Of a stretch of 64,000 nucleotides of DNA, positions 1 to 10,034 are shown piece after piece. Source of the DNA: Yponomeuta sedellus (lineage: Eukaryota; Arthropoda; Insecta; Lepidoptera; Yponomeutidae); contig OW203747.1 in assembly GCA_934045075.1 (NCBI GenBank), positions 11,241,692 through 11,305,691 on the forward strand, in the 5' to 3' direction. Each line of letters starts with the position of its first letter. Position 1 is the stretch's first letter. Position numbers and translations under genes: made by a program. The notes under the pieces were generated by a model that saw only the letters and a program-made list of their open reading frames with translations, was not told the DNA's origin and made no database searches.

Positions 1-50
1 CTAATGAGATCTGTGTAATATGTCCATGAATTTATTTATTTATATGTTTC
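1..50 (+). repeat. 3' end of tRNA-derived SINE (family B), cut by window edge
   Basis: The first bases (CTAATGAGATCTGTGTAATA) match the 3' end of the SINE copies at 31218-31536 (+) and 578-810 (-). The tail continues as ATTTATTTATTTAT. The head lies outside the window. Confidence 0.6.
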
Positions 51-59
51 AATCGTGGA

Positions 60-440
60 GCTCCTTAGACTAAACTGCATACATTTTCGCCCATTCTCTT
101 TTCACAAAGAGACATCATCCACGGTATTTTCCTTCACGCCCTCTAGCATCCACCCCTACGAGAAGGGACCACAAATCACAAAACACTTATTACACTAATA
201 AACAGTCTTTTCTTTCCTTGTCTTACTTTGTACTTTAGAATGAAATGCCAAACTTCGTGGCTGATACGGGAATTTCAACTCCAGGGTCGAGGGAGTGCGG
301 ATTAGAATAGTTTGAAGCCTGTTCCAACCCTCGGGATAGACGTGAGAAAGTTGACACCAGGAAAGTAAATCACAGACAAATGAGAGACTAGAGAAGAGAT
401 ATATTTTAGGTCTGAAGGCACGGATGTAAAATCCGTGTCT
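60..440. other. No recognised gene; moderate-complexity sequence
   Basis: A 97-codon minus-strand frame crosses this stretch but shows no motif I recognise. Part of it may be the upstream body of the LINE fragment at 470-1015. Confidence 0.3.
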
Positions 441-469
441 GACGGAAGGGTCATTTAAGATAATTTTAT

Positions 470-1015
470 GTACGTTAAGAAATGTCAAGAAATGTCAAAG
501 ACTTTGAAATTATTGGTAGCCATCATTTTTAATACTAGGAAAAAATATAAACTGTTATTTTTTTTTTTTTTATAAATACTTATGGACATATTACACAGAT
601 CTCGTTAGCCCTATACTAAGTACAACTAAATGACTTGTATTATAGGTGCCAACTCGACGATAGATTTAATACAATAAATACATAGATAACATCCAAGACC
701 CGAGACAAACTAGAAAAGTTCGTTTCCTAGTTTGACCCGGCCGGGGATCGAACCCGAGACCTTCGGCTTTACAGTCAGCGTGCCAAACCACTGCGCCACC
801 GAGGCCGTCAATTTCCACGATTCAGACTTGCAAAAGTGAATACATTCTTTATAAGGCACTGTTCTACAATGAGATTCCTCAAGACATAGGTATTACCACC
901 GATGGAGATATAGAGTTACCACCGATGCTGAAAAAAATGTGTTAAGCAAACTGTACAAAAAAATATATTATAATATTGAGGATTATTTAGAAACATATAA
1001 TGTGTGGTGTTAAAG
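470..1015 (+). mobile_element. LINE 3' end (reverse-transcriptase C-terminus), decayed and split by a SINE
   Basis: Translated pieces at 470-545 and 835-1015 align with the better copy at 18560-18905: a YVKK..F..IGS-H..NTR-like stretch, then FYNEIPQDI, then a YYNIEDYL-like end with VW. These are C-terminal hallmarks of insect non-LTR retrotransposon proteins. Stops and frameshifts are present. A minus-strand SINE at 578-810 separates the two halves. Confidence 0.6.
578..810 (-). mobile_element. tRNA-derived SINE, family B, full length
   Basis: In reverse complement it begins GACGGCCTCGGTGGCGCAGT (tRNA-like A box) and carries GGTTCGATCCCCGGCC (B box). Then comes the same body as the copy at 31218 and a tail ending TCCATAAGTATTTATAAAAA. 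It lies inside a LINE fragment, so it is younger than that LINE. Confidence 0.75.
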
Positions 1016-1640
1016 CAATATTAACAGGGAAAATTGTGTCTAGTGTAGTGCAACTTTAATTTCAAAAAACTCTGTTAATCAAGTTAGAACAGTATTGAAG
1101 AGAATAAATGTAGAGTTTTTTGTTAGCTTTCTTTTTCATATAATCTACTAATTATGATACTAACAGTTTTGATATTAATCAAGTAAACATTTAGTACTTA
1201 TAGAAATAAAATAAAAAAAAGTGAATATTTGAGCTTTTTAATGCTACAGAGAACCTATTTTTTATATTTTTGCTCAGCGATTTGTTGGTTGATAAAATGG
1301 TAAATAACATGGTGGAATATGATGAAGATATGGTGGAATTTCATCCACCAATGACATTCAATGTGCAAAGGTTCTAGAGTGGAGACCACGGACTGGCAAA
1401 CGCTCTCTGGACGGACAGCCACTGCCAGCCACTGCCAGTCACTGTCAGCCACTGCCAGCAAACTGAGACAGATTGCTGGCAGTGGCTGGACTTGCCTTGG
1501 GTGAGGCCTATGTTTTTCATGCATTGGACGAATACGGTCTGATCTAGTACTAATAGGCTCTGAGCGAGGCCGCGGACTGACGGACAGATAGACAGATAGG
1601 CAGACATATTGTATGGAATCAGTCGTTATTTTGCGGAAAT
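1016..1640. repeat. AT-rich stretch with a short CAGCCACTGC tandem
   Basis: About four imperfect 10-bp units (CAGCCACTGC) lie at 1417-1459, followed at 1471-1493 by a partial inverted echo (TGGCAGTGGCTGG). The frames here are low-complexity products of these repeats. Nothing else is recognised. Confidence 0.45.
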
Positions 1641-1646
1641 CCATAA

Positions 1647-1734
1647 TAGCATTAAAATGTGAAAATTACTTTGCGCTAAATTCTGCCGAATTTTTGGCGG
1701 AATTTAGCAAAGTAATTTTTACATTTTAACGCTA
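1647..1734. mobile_element. Short palindromic MITE
   Basis: Near-perfect inverted repeat: TAGCATTAAAATGTGAAAAT on the left pairs with the reverse complement of ATTTTTACATTTTAACGCTA on the right. The arms continue through AAATTCTGCC/GGCGGAATTT. It is about 88 bp and would fold as one hairpin. Confidence 0.55.
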
Positions 1735-1881
1735 GGCAGATGTGGCAAAACTATAAGGGTTCCTCGACCACCACGAAACCTAAAAAATAGGCATATCCAT
1801 CGTTATAGTTACTTGACCTATCTAGAGAAAATAGAAGTTGGCCATAAGACGCCGTGTAGGTAAATTGTGCATGTTGCTTTT

Positions 1882-2021
1882 TTTCTATGTTACTTGTAAA
1901 CGTCTCACCACAGGGCACAGGCCTTCTCTCAGATAGAGAGAGTATGGGCTTAATTACCAAGCGTGCCCACCGCGGATTGGCAATTTCAATCGCAGAGGTA
2001 TTTGAACACATCAGACACTCA
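1882..2021 (-). repeat. Interspersed repeat family D (GCCTGTGCCCTGTGGTGAGAC module)
   Basis: The module CCACAGGGCACAGGCCTTCT, CTCTCTCT, GGGCTTAATTACC, GCGTGCCCACCGCGGATTGG recurs at least nine times in the window. The rest of this copy continues at 2278-2310 (TTTCCTCACGGTGTCTTCCT) after a SINE insertion. Confidence 0.55.
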
Positions 2022-2263
2022 TTCTGATGTAAAAACCTAACTGCAAAGTAGGTACTCGGGGCTGCAAGTGATGCAAATTACTTCAGCCAGGTGTCGCTGC
2101 CTGTACGTAATACAGAGAATATTGTAAAGAGGTTCGAAATTTCACTGATGCCGGTGAGTCGCCCATTAGCTCAAATGGAAACAGCGCTGGCACGGATAGC
2201 CAGAGGTCGCGGGTTCGAATCCCGGCATGGGTGGAATTTTTAGCGTCTAAATAGGTTATTAAA
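2022..2263 (+). mobile_element. tRNA-derived SINE, family A, near full length, with TSD
   Basis: A head of about 130 bp (GCAAAGTAGGTACTCGGGGC, CTGTACGTAATACAGAGAAT) precedes a tRNA-like part with CCCATTAGCTCA and GGGTTCGAATCCCGGCATGG, then the conserved end (TTTTTAGC, TAAATAGGTT). It is flanked by a 14-bp direct repeat (ACATCAGACACTCA at 2008-2021, ACATCAGACACCCA at 2264-2277; one mismatch). It sits inside a family D repeat. Confidence 0.75.
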
Positions 2264-2612
2264 ACATCAGACACCCATGTTTCCTCACGGTGTCTTCCTG
2301 TACCGTTAGCGAGTGCATTATTATCACATTAATTATCATATTATCACACAGAACCCCATCTGTCCATCTGTCACGTATCCGACTCGTGGTAACATAAATA
2401 AACTTGACTTTAATAAAATTGTCAAGAATCGTCGGTTATTTTTCAACCTGACACGGTTACCTTTAAGCGAATTATCGAGACAGGCAGATTACGTTGCGAT
2501 GCCAGCATAATTACATTCTTAGCAGTTGTTTGGAGGCTATATTTAGTAGTTTATCTAGGTATCTTGGTCAATTAAACTTGTCTTAGCATATTTTAATTAT
2601 GCCTAGCTTACC

Positions 2613-2742
2613 GCCGGTTTCTGAATTGAGAATTACACTAAGTAAATACTTAAGTTACGTTCTGTCACGCTCTTTGCTGAGATATTCCACGATTAGCACT
2701 ACAGTTAAGTATTTACTTAGCAAAATTCTCAATGTTTGAAAT
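2613..2742. mobile_element. MITE with AATTGAGAATT-type inverted ends
   Basis: CTGAATTGAGAATTACACTA and AAGTAAATACTTAA on the left pair with TTAAGTATTTACTTAG and AATTCTCAATG on the right. The core holds ACGTTCTGTCACGCTCTTTG, shared with copies at 49370-49690 and 49805-49920. A split copy lies at 34530-36205. Confidence 0.55.
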
Positions 2743-2745
2743 TTT

Positions 2746-2970
2746 CAAGCCGCCCTAAGGCCTCTGACTTGGCTTAACGACTGCTATCTATCGACAGCAA
2801 CCGGCACCAATGGCCTAACGTGCCTTGCGAAGCACGGAAGCGCTCGGAAAAATGTCACTAGCGTCAGTCATAGACGGTCGCCCATTCATGCATTGAACGC
2901 GCACTATGTTGCTTAGCCTTCGTGATCGTTTAAGATCACTCAGGCAGCCGGGGCTACAAGCGATTCAGGT
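2746..2970 (-). mobile_element. 5S rRNA-derived SINE, subfamily B, 3'-truncated
   Basis: In reverse complement: GCCTGAGTGATCTTAAACGA, TCACGAAGGCTAAGCAACAT, GGGCGC.TTCA and ATGGGCGACCGTC resemble the 5S rRNA internal control region. CTAGTG, GAGCGCTTCCGTGCTTCGCA and CCTCTGACTTGGCTT-type body follow. It lacks the distal 3' part seen at 30766-31112. Confidence 0.65.
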
Positions 2971-3266
2971 CTGAGAATTGTTCTATATTATTTACGGTTC
3001 AGCGACCTTTAAAGGGCAAAGAGAGGCTCTGGAGAAGCGAATCAAACGTCATTTAAAAGCTAAAGCAACGCTCAAGGCCGGCCGTAACCACGGTTAAGTC
3101 GAGACCAACTTTTCATCGCGCCACTTATCAACACCTGCGATTTGTTATGAAACTGGTTAAAGCTTTCGTAACTTAAAATACGTCACTTAGCGGCGGAGGC
3201 AGTGACATGTAAAAGTTAATACTCTAGCATAGCGGTTACGAAACTCGTTTTTTTGGTCTTTTTTTT

Positions 3267-3325
3267 GTGAGGCCTGTAAGCGTCCCACAATAGGGTACAG
3301 GCCTTCTCTTAGAGAGAGAGAGGTC
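3267..3325 (-). repeat. Family D repeat fragment
   Basis: GCGTCCCACAATAGGGTACA and GGCCTTCTCTTAGAGAGAGA match the end module of the copy at 1882. Confidence 0.45.
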
Positions 3326-3555
3326 TTTTTCATGATTCCAACCCTTTGTACGCCCCCACTTGTAGGTACTTTGACATTCAGCAAACAGAATGAAAATGAA
3401 AAAAAAAACTCTCTTAAATTCTTTACGGTGAAATAAATTGAATTGAGTTGACTATATTCTTTTTAATGCACTAACCCGTAATAAGGACATTTTTAAAAAA
3501 AACCTATTTAGAGGCTAAATTCCACCAATTCAAATTCCACTATTGAATTGAATTG

Positions 3556-3660
3556 AACCGCTGGGGCACGGGTCTCTTCCTGCATCGGAGGAAGGTTAGG
3601 CCATACTCCACCACGGGTGAAGTATGGCCTAATCTTCCTCCTTAGTGGAGGGCTTAGGAC
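3556..3660 (-). repeat. 5S-derived SINE tail, with an inverted partial duplicate
   Basis: CGCTGGGGCACGGGTCTCTT and GGAAGGTTAGGCCATACTCC are the minus-strand 3' end of the 5S SINE. The next 35 bases repeat the same module inverted (GAAGTATGGCCTAATCTTCC), giving a foldback. Confidence 0.5.
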
Positions 3661-3667
3661 AGACTTT

Positions 3668-3775
3668 TTATCTCACCCTTCTCTTATAGACCCCCTATTT
3701 GGTAGAAGTACGAGCCTGTTCACCTGGGACATCCCTTTCCAGACCTTCCACCCATATTCACTTGATATACTATGA
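3668..3775 (-). repeat. LINE 3' fragment (TATG-tailed family)
   Basis: CCCCCTATTTGGTAGAAGTA, CCTGGGACATCCCTTTCC and CTTCCACCCATATTCACTTG match the better copy at 39379-39765 in the same orientation. Confidence 0.5.
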
Positions 3776-3904
3776 TAATTATTAATAATAACATACCAAG
3801 CAAATTCAAGAGATTGAAACATAACGTTATCTTTAGACAAGACATGTCTTAATACAAAAGACATCAACGGGAGATCAAGTAATTAATTTGACTGCCTCAG
3901 TGGT

Positions 3905-4065
3905 TTCACGTTTAAGACGCAACGAAAACAGAGGTCGTGGGTTCGATTTGGAGGTAGCCGTCCTTGATTCCAACAATGGCCCTAGTCTGGTCACCATAGC
4001 GTAAGATATCATAGTTCGTTACTAGGACAATTGATTGTGTTGTATGGAAGTATTATTTCTAAGAA
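3905..4065 (+). repeat. tRNA-derived SINE, family C, diverged
   Basis: AGGTCGTGGGTTCGAT (B box), then CCTAGTCTGGTCACCATAGC and GATTGTGTTGTATGGAAGT. It matches the 3' half of copies at 6300-6410 (+), 8050-8385 (-) and 50395-50540 (-). Confidence 0.5.
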
Positions 4066-4239
4066 TGATAATATTAAAATCGAGTTGTGGCACAAATCCT
4101 CCACCTCCTTTCAACTTTCCCGCAGTCAGGCGAACGTCGGACAGCGGCGATTGATTTTTACACGTTATCTGTTTGTTGAAAAAGCAGCGAAATTTCAATA
4201 TTACCGCGGGTGACACATCTTGATAGCGGCTGACGGTGA

Positions 4240-4870
4240 CAAGGGCATTGCATTAAAGTTTATTGAGAAAAAAAAGTAAAAACCAACATGGCGGCGCAAG
4301 ATGGCCGCCGCAAAGGTGCCGCTGCCGACGGTAGCGCGTATCGAAATTCATAAAATGATAATTTTATATTTATGAATGGGAGCGATCTCATTAGGGTGGG
4401 TTTGGGTGTGGCATATGATCATTTGGGTGTGACAATTTTGGTTTGTTTCATTTTGTGGTGCATTTCTATGAAAATTAAAAGTTTGAATGAAATTTAATTT
4501 TTATGTGATAATGTTAATTTTAAGTCGTTGACATTTTAGGTATATCCTATTATGTAGGCTATTTTTATTGGTGGTACCTTTTTCCACATGTTTACGCCAC
4601 ATGAGGCAGAGCATGAGAACTCATTGAACTAATTTAAATATTTTTCTATCCCATCAATTAGTCGTGCTTCACAAATAAATATATTTGTCTTTGTAAACCT
4701 AGCACTGGGGACAAGTATTAAGTAAAAAATACCAGAAGCAGTAAAAGCGTACTTAGTTTTGTTTTTTATTGGTTTTCTTACCCGAAGGATTCTACGTGAC
4801 TAGTAATGTACCTACTATGTCTGTATGTTCGAAATACAAAAAATATTACCTTTTTGAACCGTGATAGAAT
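4240..4870. other. Unique sequence with a CpG-rich stretch and two YY1/Pho-like sites
   Basis: ACATGGCGGC at 4286-4295 and AGATGGCCGCC at 4300-4310 lie in GC-rich sequence within an AT-rich region. No repeat family matches. Candidate regulatory block; purely inferential. Confidence 0.3.
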
Positions 4871-4871
4871 A

Positions 4872-4955
4872 TTTAAAAACCTATTTAGAGGCTAAAAATT
4901 TCACCCATGCCGGGATTCGCACGGGTTAGTGCATTAAAAATAAAAATAGTGTAAT
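4872..4955 (+). mobile_element. Twin-primed family A SINE insertion
   Basis: An inverted body segment (TTAAAAACCTATTTAGAGGC, CACCCATGCCGGGATTCG) joins directly to the sense 3' tail (CACGGGTTAGTGCATTAAAA, TAAAAATAGTG). It is flanked by a perfect 12-bp duplication CGTGATAGAATA at 4860-4871 and 4956-4967. Confidence 0.75.
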
Positions 4956-5036
4956 CGTGATAGAATAGCTGAGCTGTTTATAAGTACTTCAGCATTTACA
5001 CCTACGATGGTTCAATTATGACAGTGTAACGGTTTA

Positions 5037-5272
5037 ACGGTGCTTCGCAAGGCACGTTAAGCTGTGGGTGCCGGCTGTCATATAATAGCAGTCGTTAAGT
5101 CATGTCAGAGGCCTGATGGGTGGCTTGATAACTTCTGACAGTAAGGCCCGCCACTGTCTTACAATCCTCCACCAACCCGGACTTGGCCCCCGTGGTGGAG
5201 TATGGCCTAACCTTCCTGCGATGCAGGAAGAGACCCGTACCCCAGCAGTGGGGACATAAAAGGGTTTATAAC
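5037..5272 (+). mobile_element. 5S-derived SINE, subfamily A, 5'-truncated
   Basis: It starts at TGCTTCGCAAGGCACGTTAA and runs through GTCAGAGGCC, CCTCCACCAACCCGGACTTG and CGATGCAGGAAGAGACCCGT to CAGTGGGGACATAAAAGGG. The 5S-like head is missing. Confidence 0.65.
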
Positions 5273-6155
5273 GAACGGTTTAACCATTTGACAACATTTT
5301 TGTTATTTCTTTTCATTCTGCTCTATGCTATTTTTAACCTATTGCAACAGAAACAGTTTTTCGAGTGTATTGTATGTATGTTTCTTTCACCCTTGATTTG
5401 TTTCGAGTTTTAACACACTATTACTGAACCCTTGGAACAATCTAGTTGCCATCAATTTCAACCTACAAGTTTTAAAATAAAGGCAGTCGTATACATTTAA
5501 CAGTTTTATCGCCAGCACCCAGAGGTTTACGCATTTAGTCTTGGGGATTCCAATAATAGAGAAAAACTTAAGTCTAACTAGCTGTACTGTGATTGTCGTA
5601 GTTCTATAAAATTTAGTTGTATGGTCTCAGAGACCCTGTAGTATATTCTCTGCTTCCTGACTACTCTCAGAGAGAAGAAAGCATACTAGCTTTCAGATAA
5701 AAGTGCTATAAATTGAAAGCTCCCAGAAAGAAATACTATACACTATCTCTAAAAGCATACTACTAGCTGGGTATTTATATCACGAAGGCTAGTGTGAGCA
5801 GCTCCCAATATATCCCAAACAAAGCTAGTGGAAAAAATAATTTATAAAAGCTCAAGATAATTCAACCGTGACGGGACTTGACCCCGATTAAAGCCTACAG
5901 CGTCACCTGATGAACTGATGCCCATTATTCGCCCTGATATCCGTGTTCAAACATTGTTATGAAATTGTCTCAGTGCAGGTATGTGTGTATGGCATTGGAT
6001 TTTGTAATGTCAAATGCATTTTATTATAAAATATATATGTATGATTGTAATTATAAGTCTATGTAAGTAAAGGTTATGTAAGTGTATTATTATTATTAAG
6101 TATATGAATGTATCAATATTCAAATTTGGACTGGCTACCCCTCTTTCTAATTTCC
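5273..6155. other. No gene recognised; diverged repeats and AT-rich sequence
   Basis: A weak tRNA-like antisense remnant lies at 5865-5900. The rest is AT-rich with no family match that I can defend. Confidence 0.25.
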
Positions 6156-6157
6156 TT

Positions 6158-6262
6158 CAGCAACTTTCTATCGTAAGGTTGTCTGGAAGAAATTGCTTTT
6201 AGCAATATTGCAAATTGTGTTGTTTTTCCAGTGTACAATAAATAAATTTTTTTTATCTTATT
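6158..6262 (+). repeat. LINE 3' terminus (GGAAGAAATTGCTTTTAGC family)
   Basis: GGTTGTCTGGAAGAAATTGC, TTTTAGCAAT and CAGTGTACAATAAATAAATT, then a TTATCTTATTCTTATCTT tail. Related copies: 9515-9660, 12725-12830, 18175-18300, 28135-28190, 37590-37645, 49684-49800, 54385-54487. Parent clade not assigned. Confidence 0.5.
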
Positions 6263-6299
6263 CTTATCTTGAATGAGGTTTTAATTCCCGTCACACTTA

Positions 6300-6412
6300 T
6301 TAGCCTCACTTATTGCTATGGTTAGAAAATCCTAGTCTGGCTACCATAACATAAGGTATCCTAGTTTGGGACCAGTACAAGTGATTGTGTTGTGTGGAAG
6401 TTATTTGTTATA
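6300..6412 (+). repeat. tRNA-derived SINE, family C, 3' half
   Basis: ATCCTAGTCTGGCTACCATA, GGTATCCTAGTTTGGGACCA and GATTGTGTTGTGTGGAAGT match the family C 3' half. The tRNA-like head is absent. Confidence 0.5.
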
Positions 6413-7470
6413 GCTACGTAATTATAAATGTATCGGTTTCACTACTAATGCATGGGAAATGGGTTGAAATAATGGTTTGAGTCATATTTAAAAACAATTT
6501 TGAAATAATTATCTACATCATATAATAACTTTTGTTCTTTTAGTGTGAATATAAAGACGTACCAAAGTGCTTATATGTAGTGCTTACGAAAGTTATAGTC
6601 CAGAAACGAACTATATAATTTTTTTTATTTATTTTCCGATTTGTGAAAAATACATTCTTCTAAAAAATATTTTCACACCTACAATGTGTGGGTAAATGAT
6701 GCAAAACTAGAAGACCGCTGTTTTTTATCAGCAAATTAATCCACAAACAAAAAAATGTAAATAACAGTTTTTTTTTACTTTTCTCGCAATATCGGAAGCT
6801 CGACGCGATTTGGACGAAAAATTGAAAACTTTTGCTCACTAACAGTGATTTGATTATTGATTATTTCAAAGTTGAGAAACGGTTTTTATATTTTGCGTGG
6901 TTTGAATAACCAGTTTTACAAGCAATGATTCCGAGTTCATTCCATTCTTTGCGCTTGATAAAAGGACAAAAAATGCGTTTATTATTCACAAGAAAAAACA
7001 CACTCAGATGAGAAATTACGGTAAGTTACTACGTTGATTATTCTCGGTAGCTTTTGGTACCTTTGCGTGTCTTCTCCAGCTACTGGTCTTAAGCTTTTTT
7101 CTTCCTTTCTTTTTGTATTCTCGCTTGCACAATTCAACAATTTTCGACAGTATCATTTTTACTTTATTTATTAGGTTTCACATTAGTTAATCGATGTCAA
7201 CCCCTGTATGTCGGGGGTCACCACTATAGGGAAGAGTTGGTGATCGTGCTCCTCCACTATAAAGGTAAATTTTCCGCCAGGCAGGTCGTATGCCTGGGGA
7301 AGTGGGGACGGCCGGTCCGACTATTTTTTTTTTAAGGCACCCTCCGGTAGACACGGGGGAGGTCGGACGTTATATTTATAGTATGTTATTGAAACCACTT
7401 TGATTGCGCGATGCAGGAATGTTGGAGTTTGTAGTGGGCACGCAGAGTTGACATGTGCTCGCGTACGCAC
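6413..7470. other. Mostly unique AT-rich sequence; GC-richer block at 7200-7370
   Basis: A short copy of the hairpin-retroposon 3' end (GTGCTTACGAAAGTTATAGT) lies at 6571-6607. The block 7200-7370 (CCCCTGTATGTCGGGGGTCA, ACACGGGGGAGGTCGGACG) is GC-richer and unexplained. Confidence 0.3.
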
Positions 7471-7474
7471 ACGT

Positions 7475-7645
7475 ACGTATGTACGTAATACAGAGAATAG
7501 TGTAAAGAGGTTCGAAATTTCACTGATGCCAGTGAGTCGCCCATTAGCTCAGTTGGAAAGAGCGCCGGCACGGATAGCCAGAGGTCGCGGGTTCGAATCA
7601 CGGGATGGGTGGAATTTTTAGCCTCTAAAATAGGTTTTTAAATCA
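7475..7645 (+). mobile_element. tRNA-derived SINE, family A
   Basis: GTACGTAATACAGAGAATAG, GAGGTTCGAAATTTCACTGA, CCCATTAGCTCAGTTGGAAA, GGTCGCGGGTTCGAATCACG, then the conserved 3' end. The first part of the head is missing. The overlapping 71- and 73-codon frames are products of this SINE, not genes. Confidence 0.7.
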
Positions 7646-7979
7646 TTTTGTTTTTATAATGAGCAAAAATTATTGATTTGATTTCATTTCTTTAATGAAA
7701 TTCATATCATTTAACAAATGTTTTCTCTTCTCTTTCCAGCCATGTTTCCGATTTATAACATAGTATCTACTAGCACTACTGGTGACAATTCCGTCACCAA
7801 AACAAGTCGACGCTATCGATTATGGAAGCCACACTCTAATCCGGCTGAGTCGGGGTTCTTTCGGTGTCGCCTTACAGCCGAGTGGCGGTATGCTTCCTAG
7901 CTGTTTGTCAGTTGTGTTCTGTTGTTGAGTCCCTGAAGAATCGATGTGCTATTATTATCCTACATACATATAAAACCTC

Positions 7980-8040
7980 AAGCCTGTACACCTGAGGGGC
8001 AGACAGACGGAGTTGCGGGCACCAGCTAGTTTTATAATAT
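7980..8040 (+). repeat. Possible Helitron 3' end fragment
   Basis: TTGCGGGCACCAGCTAGTTT resembles the (hairpin)-CTAGT ends of lepidopteran Helitrons. The hairpin is weak here. Confidence 0.25.
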
Positions 8041-8044
8041 ATAA

Positions 8045-8385
8045 CGTCCGTCCACACGTCCACACAACCCAATCACTTGACCTGGTCCCAAACTAGGATA
8101 CCCTGTGCTATAGTAACCAGGTAAGGACATCACAAACATGAAAATACACCCATTCTGAAGTCACTTGCCCAGCGTGGGGATTATGGGAATTCCCCCCCAA
8201 TGATGGCAAAACCTTGCGCTATGGCGTTCATTAGGGGAGGGCTATGTCCAGCAGTGGACTAATATAGCCTGAAGAAGATGGAGAAAGTCACTTGTGCAAA
8301 TGTACAATGGCCCCCAGTGAGAATCGAACCCATGACCTTTTGTCATGGTAATTAAACGTGATACCGTTAGAGCATCGAGGCAGTC
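8045..8385 (-). mobile_element. tRNA-derived SINE, family C, interrupted by an RTE tail
   Basis: In reverse complement the head has the tRNA-like B box (GGTTCGATTCTCACTGGGGG). The 3' half has TGGTTACTATAGCACAGGGT and ATCCTAGTTTGGGACCAGGT. An RTE 3' end (8168-8284) splits it. Confidence 0.65.
8168..8284 (+). mobile_element. Short RTE-tailed element nested in a SINE, with TSD
   Basis: CCCAGCGTGGGGATTATGGG, GGCGTTCATTAGGGGAGGGC, TATGTCCAGCAGTGGACTAA, TATAGCCTGAAGAAGATGG is an RTE-type 3' end. A perfect 10-bp duplication AAGTCACTTG flanks it at 8158-8167 and 8285-8294, so it is younger than the surrounding SINE. Confidence 0.75.
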
Positions 8386-8545
8386 GCCTGTCAGCTTAGT
8401 TGGCCTTATCCGTAGAAAAGAAACGTCAATATCAACACGCGCAGATCCCGCTGTCTGTAGGCTTCCTCACGATGATTTCATTAAGTATCTGTCTAGGGTG
8501 GCAAACGGAAGAGCTGGAGTTTTACTCGAAAACATAAACCTTATG

Positions 8546-8687
8546 ATTATACTATTTTTATTTTTAATGCACTAACCCGTGCTAAGGACAAATTTAAAAA
8601 CCTATTTAGAGGCTAAAAATTTCACCCATGCCGGGATTCGGACCCGCAACCTCTGGCTATCCGTGTTTTTAGCCTCTAAATAGGTTT
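8546..8687 (-). mobile_element. Twin-primed family A SINE insertion
   Basis: A minus-sense 3' tail and body (ACTATTTTTATTTTTAATGC, TATTTAGAGGC, TGCCGGGATTCGGACCCGC) end in a plus-sense piece (TTTTTAGCCTCTAAATAGGT). The flanks are an 11/12 duplication: ATAAACCTTATG at 8534-8545, ATAAACCGTATG at 8688-8699. Confidence 0.65.
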
Positions 8688-8789
8688 ATAAACCGTATGT
8701 TTGAGCTTTCATTATAATTTTTATGTGTGCAATAGATAATGCATAAAGTTAAGTATAGCAAACCTCCTTCTGGCGCAGCCGGGTAAAAT

Positions 8790-8883
8790 CGATCAGGAAG
8801 TAGTATTACGCTCATGTACTTTCGGCGAAAACCGAAGCCTACTCTAGAGCCCGAGGTATTTACTAAAAGCTAACAGACTGTTA
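8790..8883 (+). mobile_element. Tc1/mariner-like MITE, right half
   Basis: CGGCGAAAACCGAAGCCTAC, TCTAGAGCCCGAGGTATT and AAAAGCTAACAGACTG match the right end of copies at 17351, 32511 and 44150. The left half is absent. Confidence 0.6.
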
Positions 8884-9168
8884 TCATGTGGGTACAGCGA
8901 TATCATTCCGATGTAAAACCTAACTGCAAAGTAATTTGCATCACTTGCAGCCCCGGGTACCTATACTCGGGGATGCAAGTGATGCAAATCACTTCAGTCA
9001 GATGTTGCTGCCTGTACGTAATGCAGAGAGTATTGTAAAGAGGTTCGGAATTTCACTGATGTCGATGGTCGCCCATTAGCTCAGTTGGGAGAGCGCTGGC
9101 ACGGTTAGGCAGAGGTCGCGGGTTCGAGACCCGGCATTGGTGGAATTTTTAGCCTCTAAATAGGTTTT
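8884..9168 (+). mobile_element. tRNA-derived SINE, family A, longest head, at a MITE end
   Basis: The head begins TATCATGTGGGTACAGCGAT, ATCATTCCGATGTAAAACC. It includes a foldback (TTTGCATCACTTGCAGCCCC paired with GGGATGCAAGTGATGCAAAT), then the tRNA-like part. CAGACTGT occurs on both sides (8876-8883, 9170-9177), consistent with insertion into the MITE terminus. Confidence 0.65.
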
Positions 9169-9184
9169 TCAGACTGTAGTTCGT

Positions 9185-9245
9185 AGTTCTCTCACTCTAA
9201 CTCTCTGAGAGAAGGCCTGCGCCCTGTAGTGGGACATTGACTTCA
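9185..9245 (+). repeat. Family D repeat end module
   Basis: TCTCTGAGAGAAGGCCTGCG and CCCTGTAGTGGGACATTGAC. Confidence 0.45.
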
Positions 9246-9514
9246 TAAAAAAAAGTGTAAATAGGTCGATAGTTATAAGGTCTCCGCTTACGCAACCCTT
9301 AACCGAAATCGGTAGGTAACCAAAGTCGAAATCGATGGAAAGGATCGATCAATGCTCAAAGGGCAGCGTGTCACCCCAATTAAGCACTTAAGAAACCTTG
9401 CTGGCTGAGCCGATTACCGAAGACTTGCTTCTGCATAGGTACCTCAACCGAAGATTGACTTTTGCGAGCGAAGAAAAGTCACATGGAATAACCTTACCTT
9501 TGGCATAACGTTTG

Positions 9515-9660
9515 GATAAGATAAGAAGAAAAGAATATCCTTTATTGTACCTACACCAGGAAAAATCAAACAAAATTGTAAAGATACAGTACAATTGGCG
9601 GCATTATTGTTTAGAGCAATTTCTTCCAGACACCTACGATGGAGAGTTGCTGAATGAAAA
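9515..9660 (-). repeat. LINE 3' terminus (GGAAGAAATTGC family), antisense
   Basis: AAGAAAAGAATATCCTTTAT, TGTACC..ACCAGGAAAAA, GTACAATTGGCGGC, AATTTCTTCCAGACACC. It matches 18175-18300. Confidence 0.5.
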
Positions 9661-10034
9661 GTAAGACGGGTAGTTGGTGCAAATATGAATATTGATGTAC
9701 ATATCTACTTATACTTAAAAATAATATACCTACTTACATAAACTATTACGTATAATACATATAGCAATTTATTATATACATACACAAAGTTACATTACTT
9801 ACAATAAAATTCTACAAAAGAATAAAAAGAAAGATATACCTATATTAAGGAAAACAATAAAATCAAATAAAAATAATTACAGTGATATACCAATCATAAA
9901 CATTGTTTTTGAAGATAGCTGGGGAAGAAGAGCGCCTTATTGAAACCGGCAGATCATCCCACAGCCGGGCGGCCCTAACAGCAAATGAGTTGCTGAAGAA
10001 CCTCGTCGAATGACTCGGAATCTTCAGCATCAGG

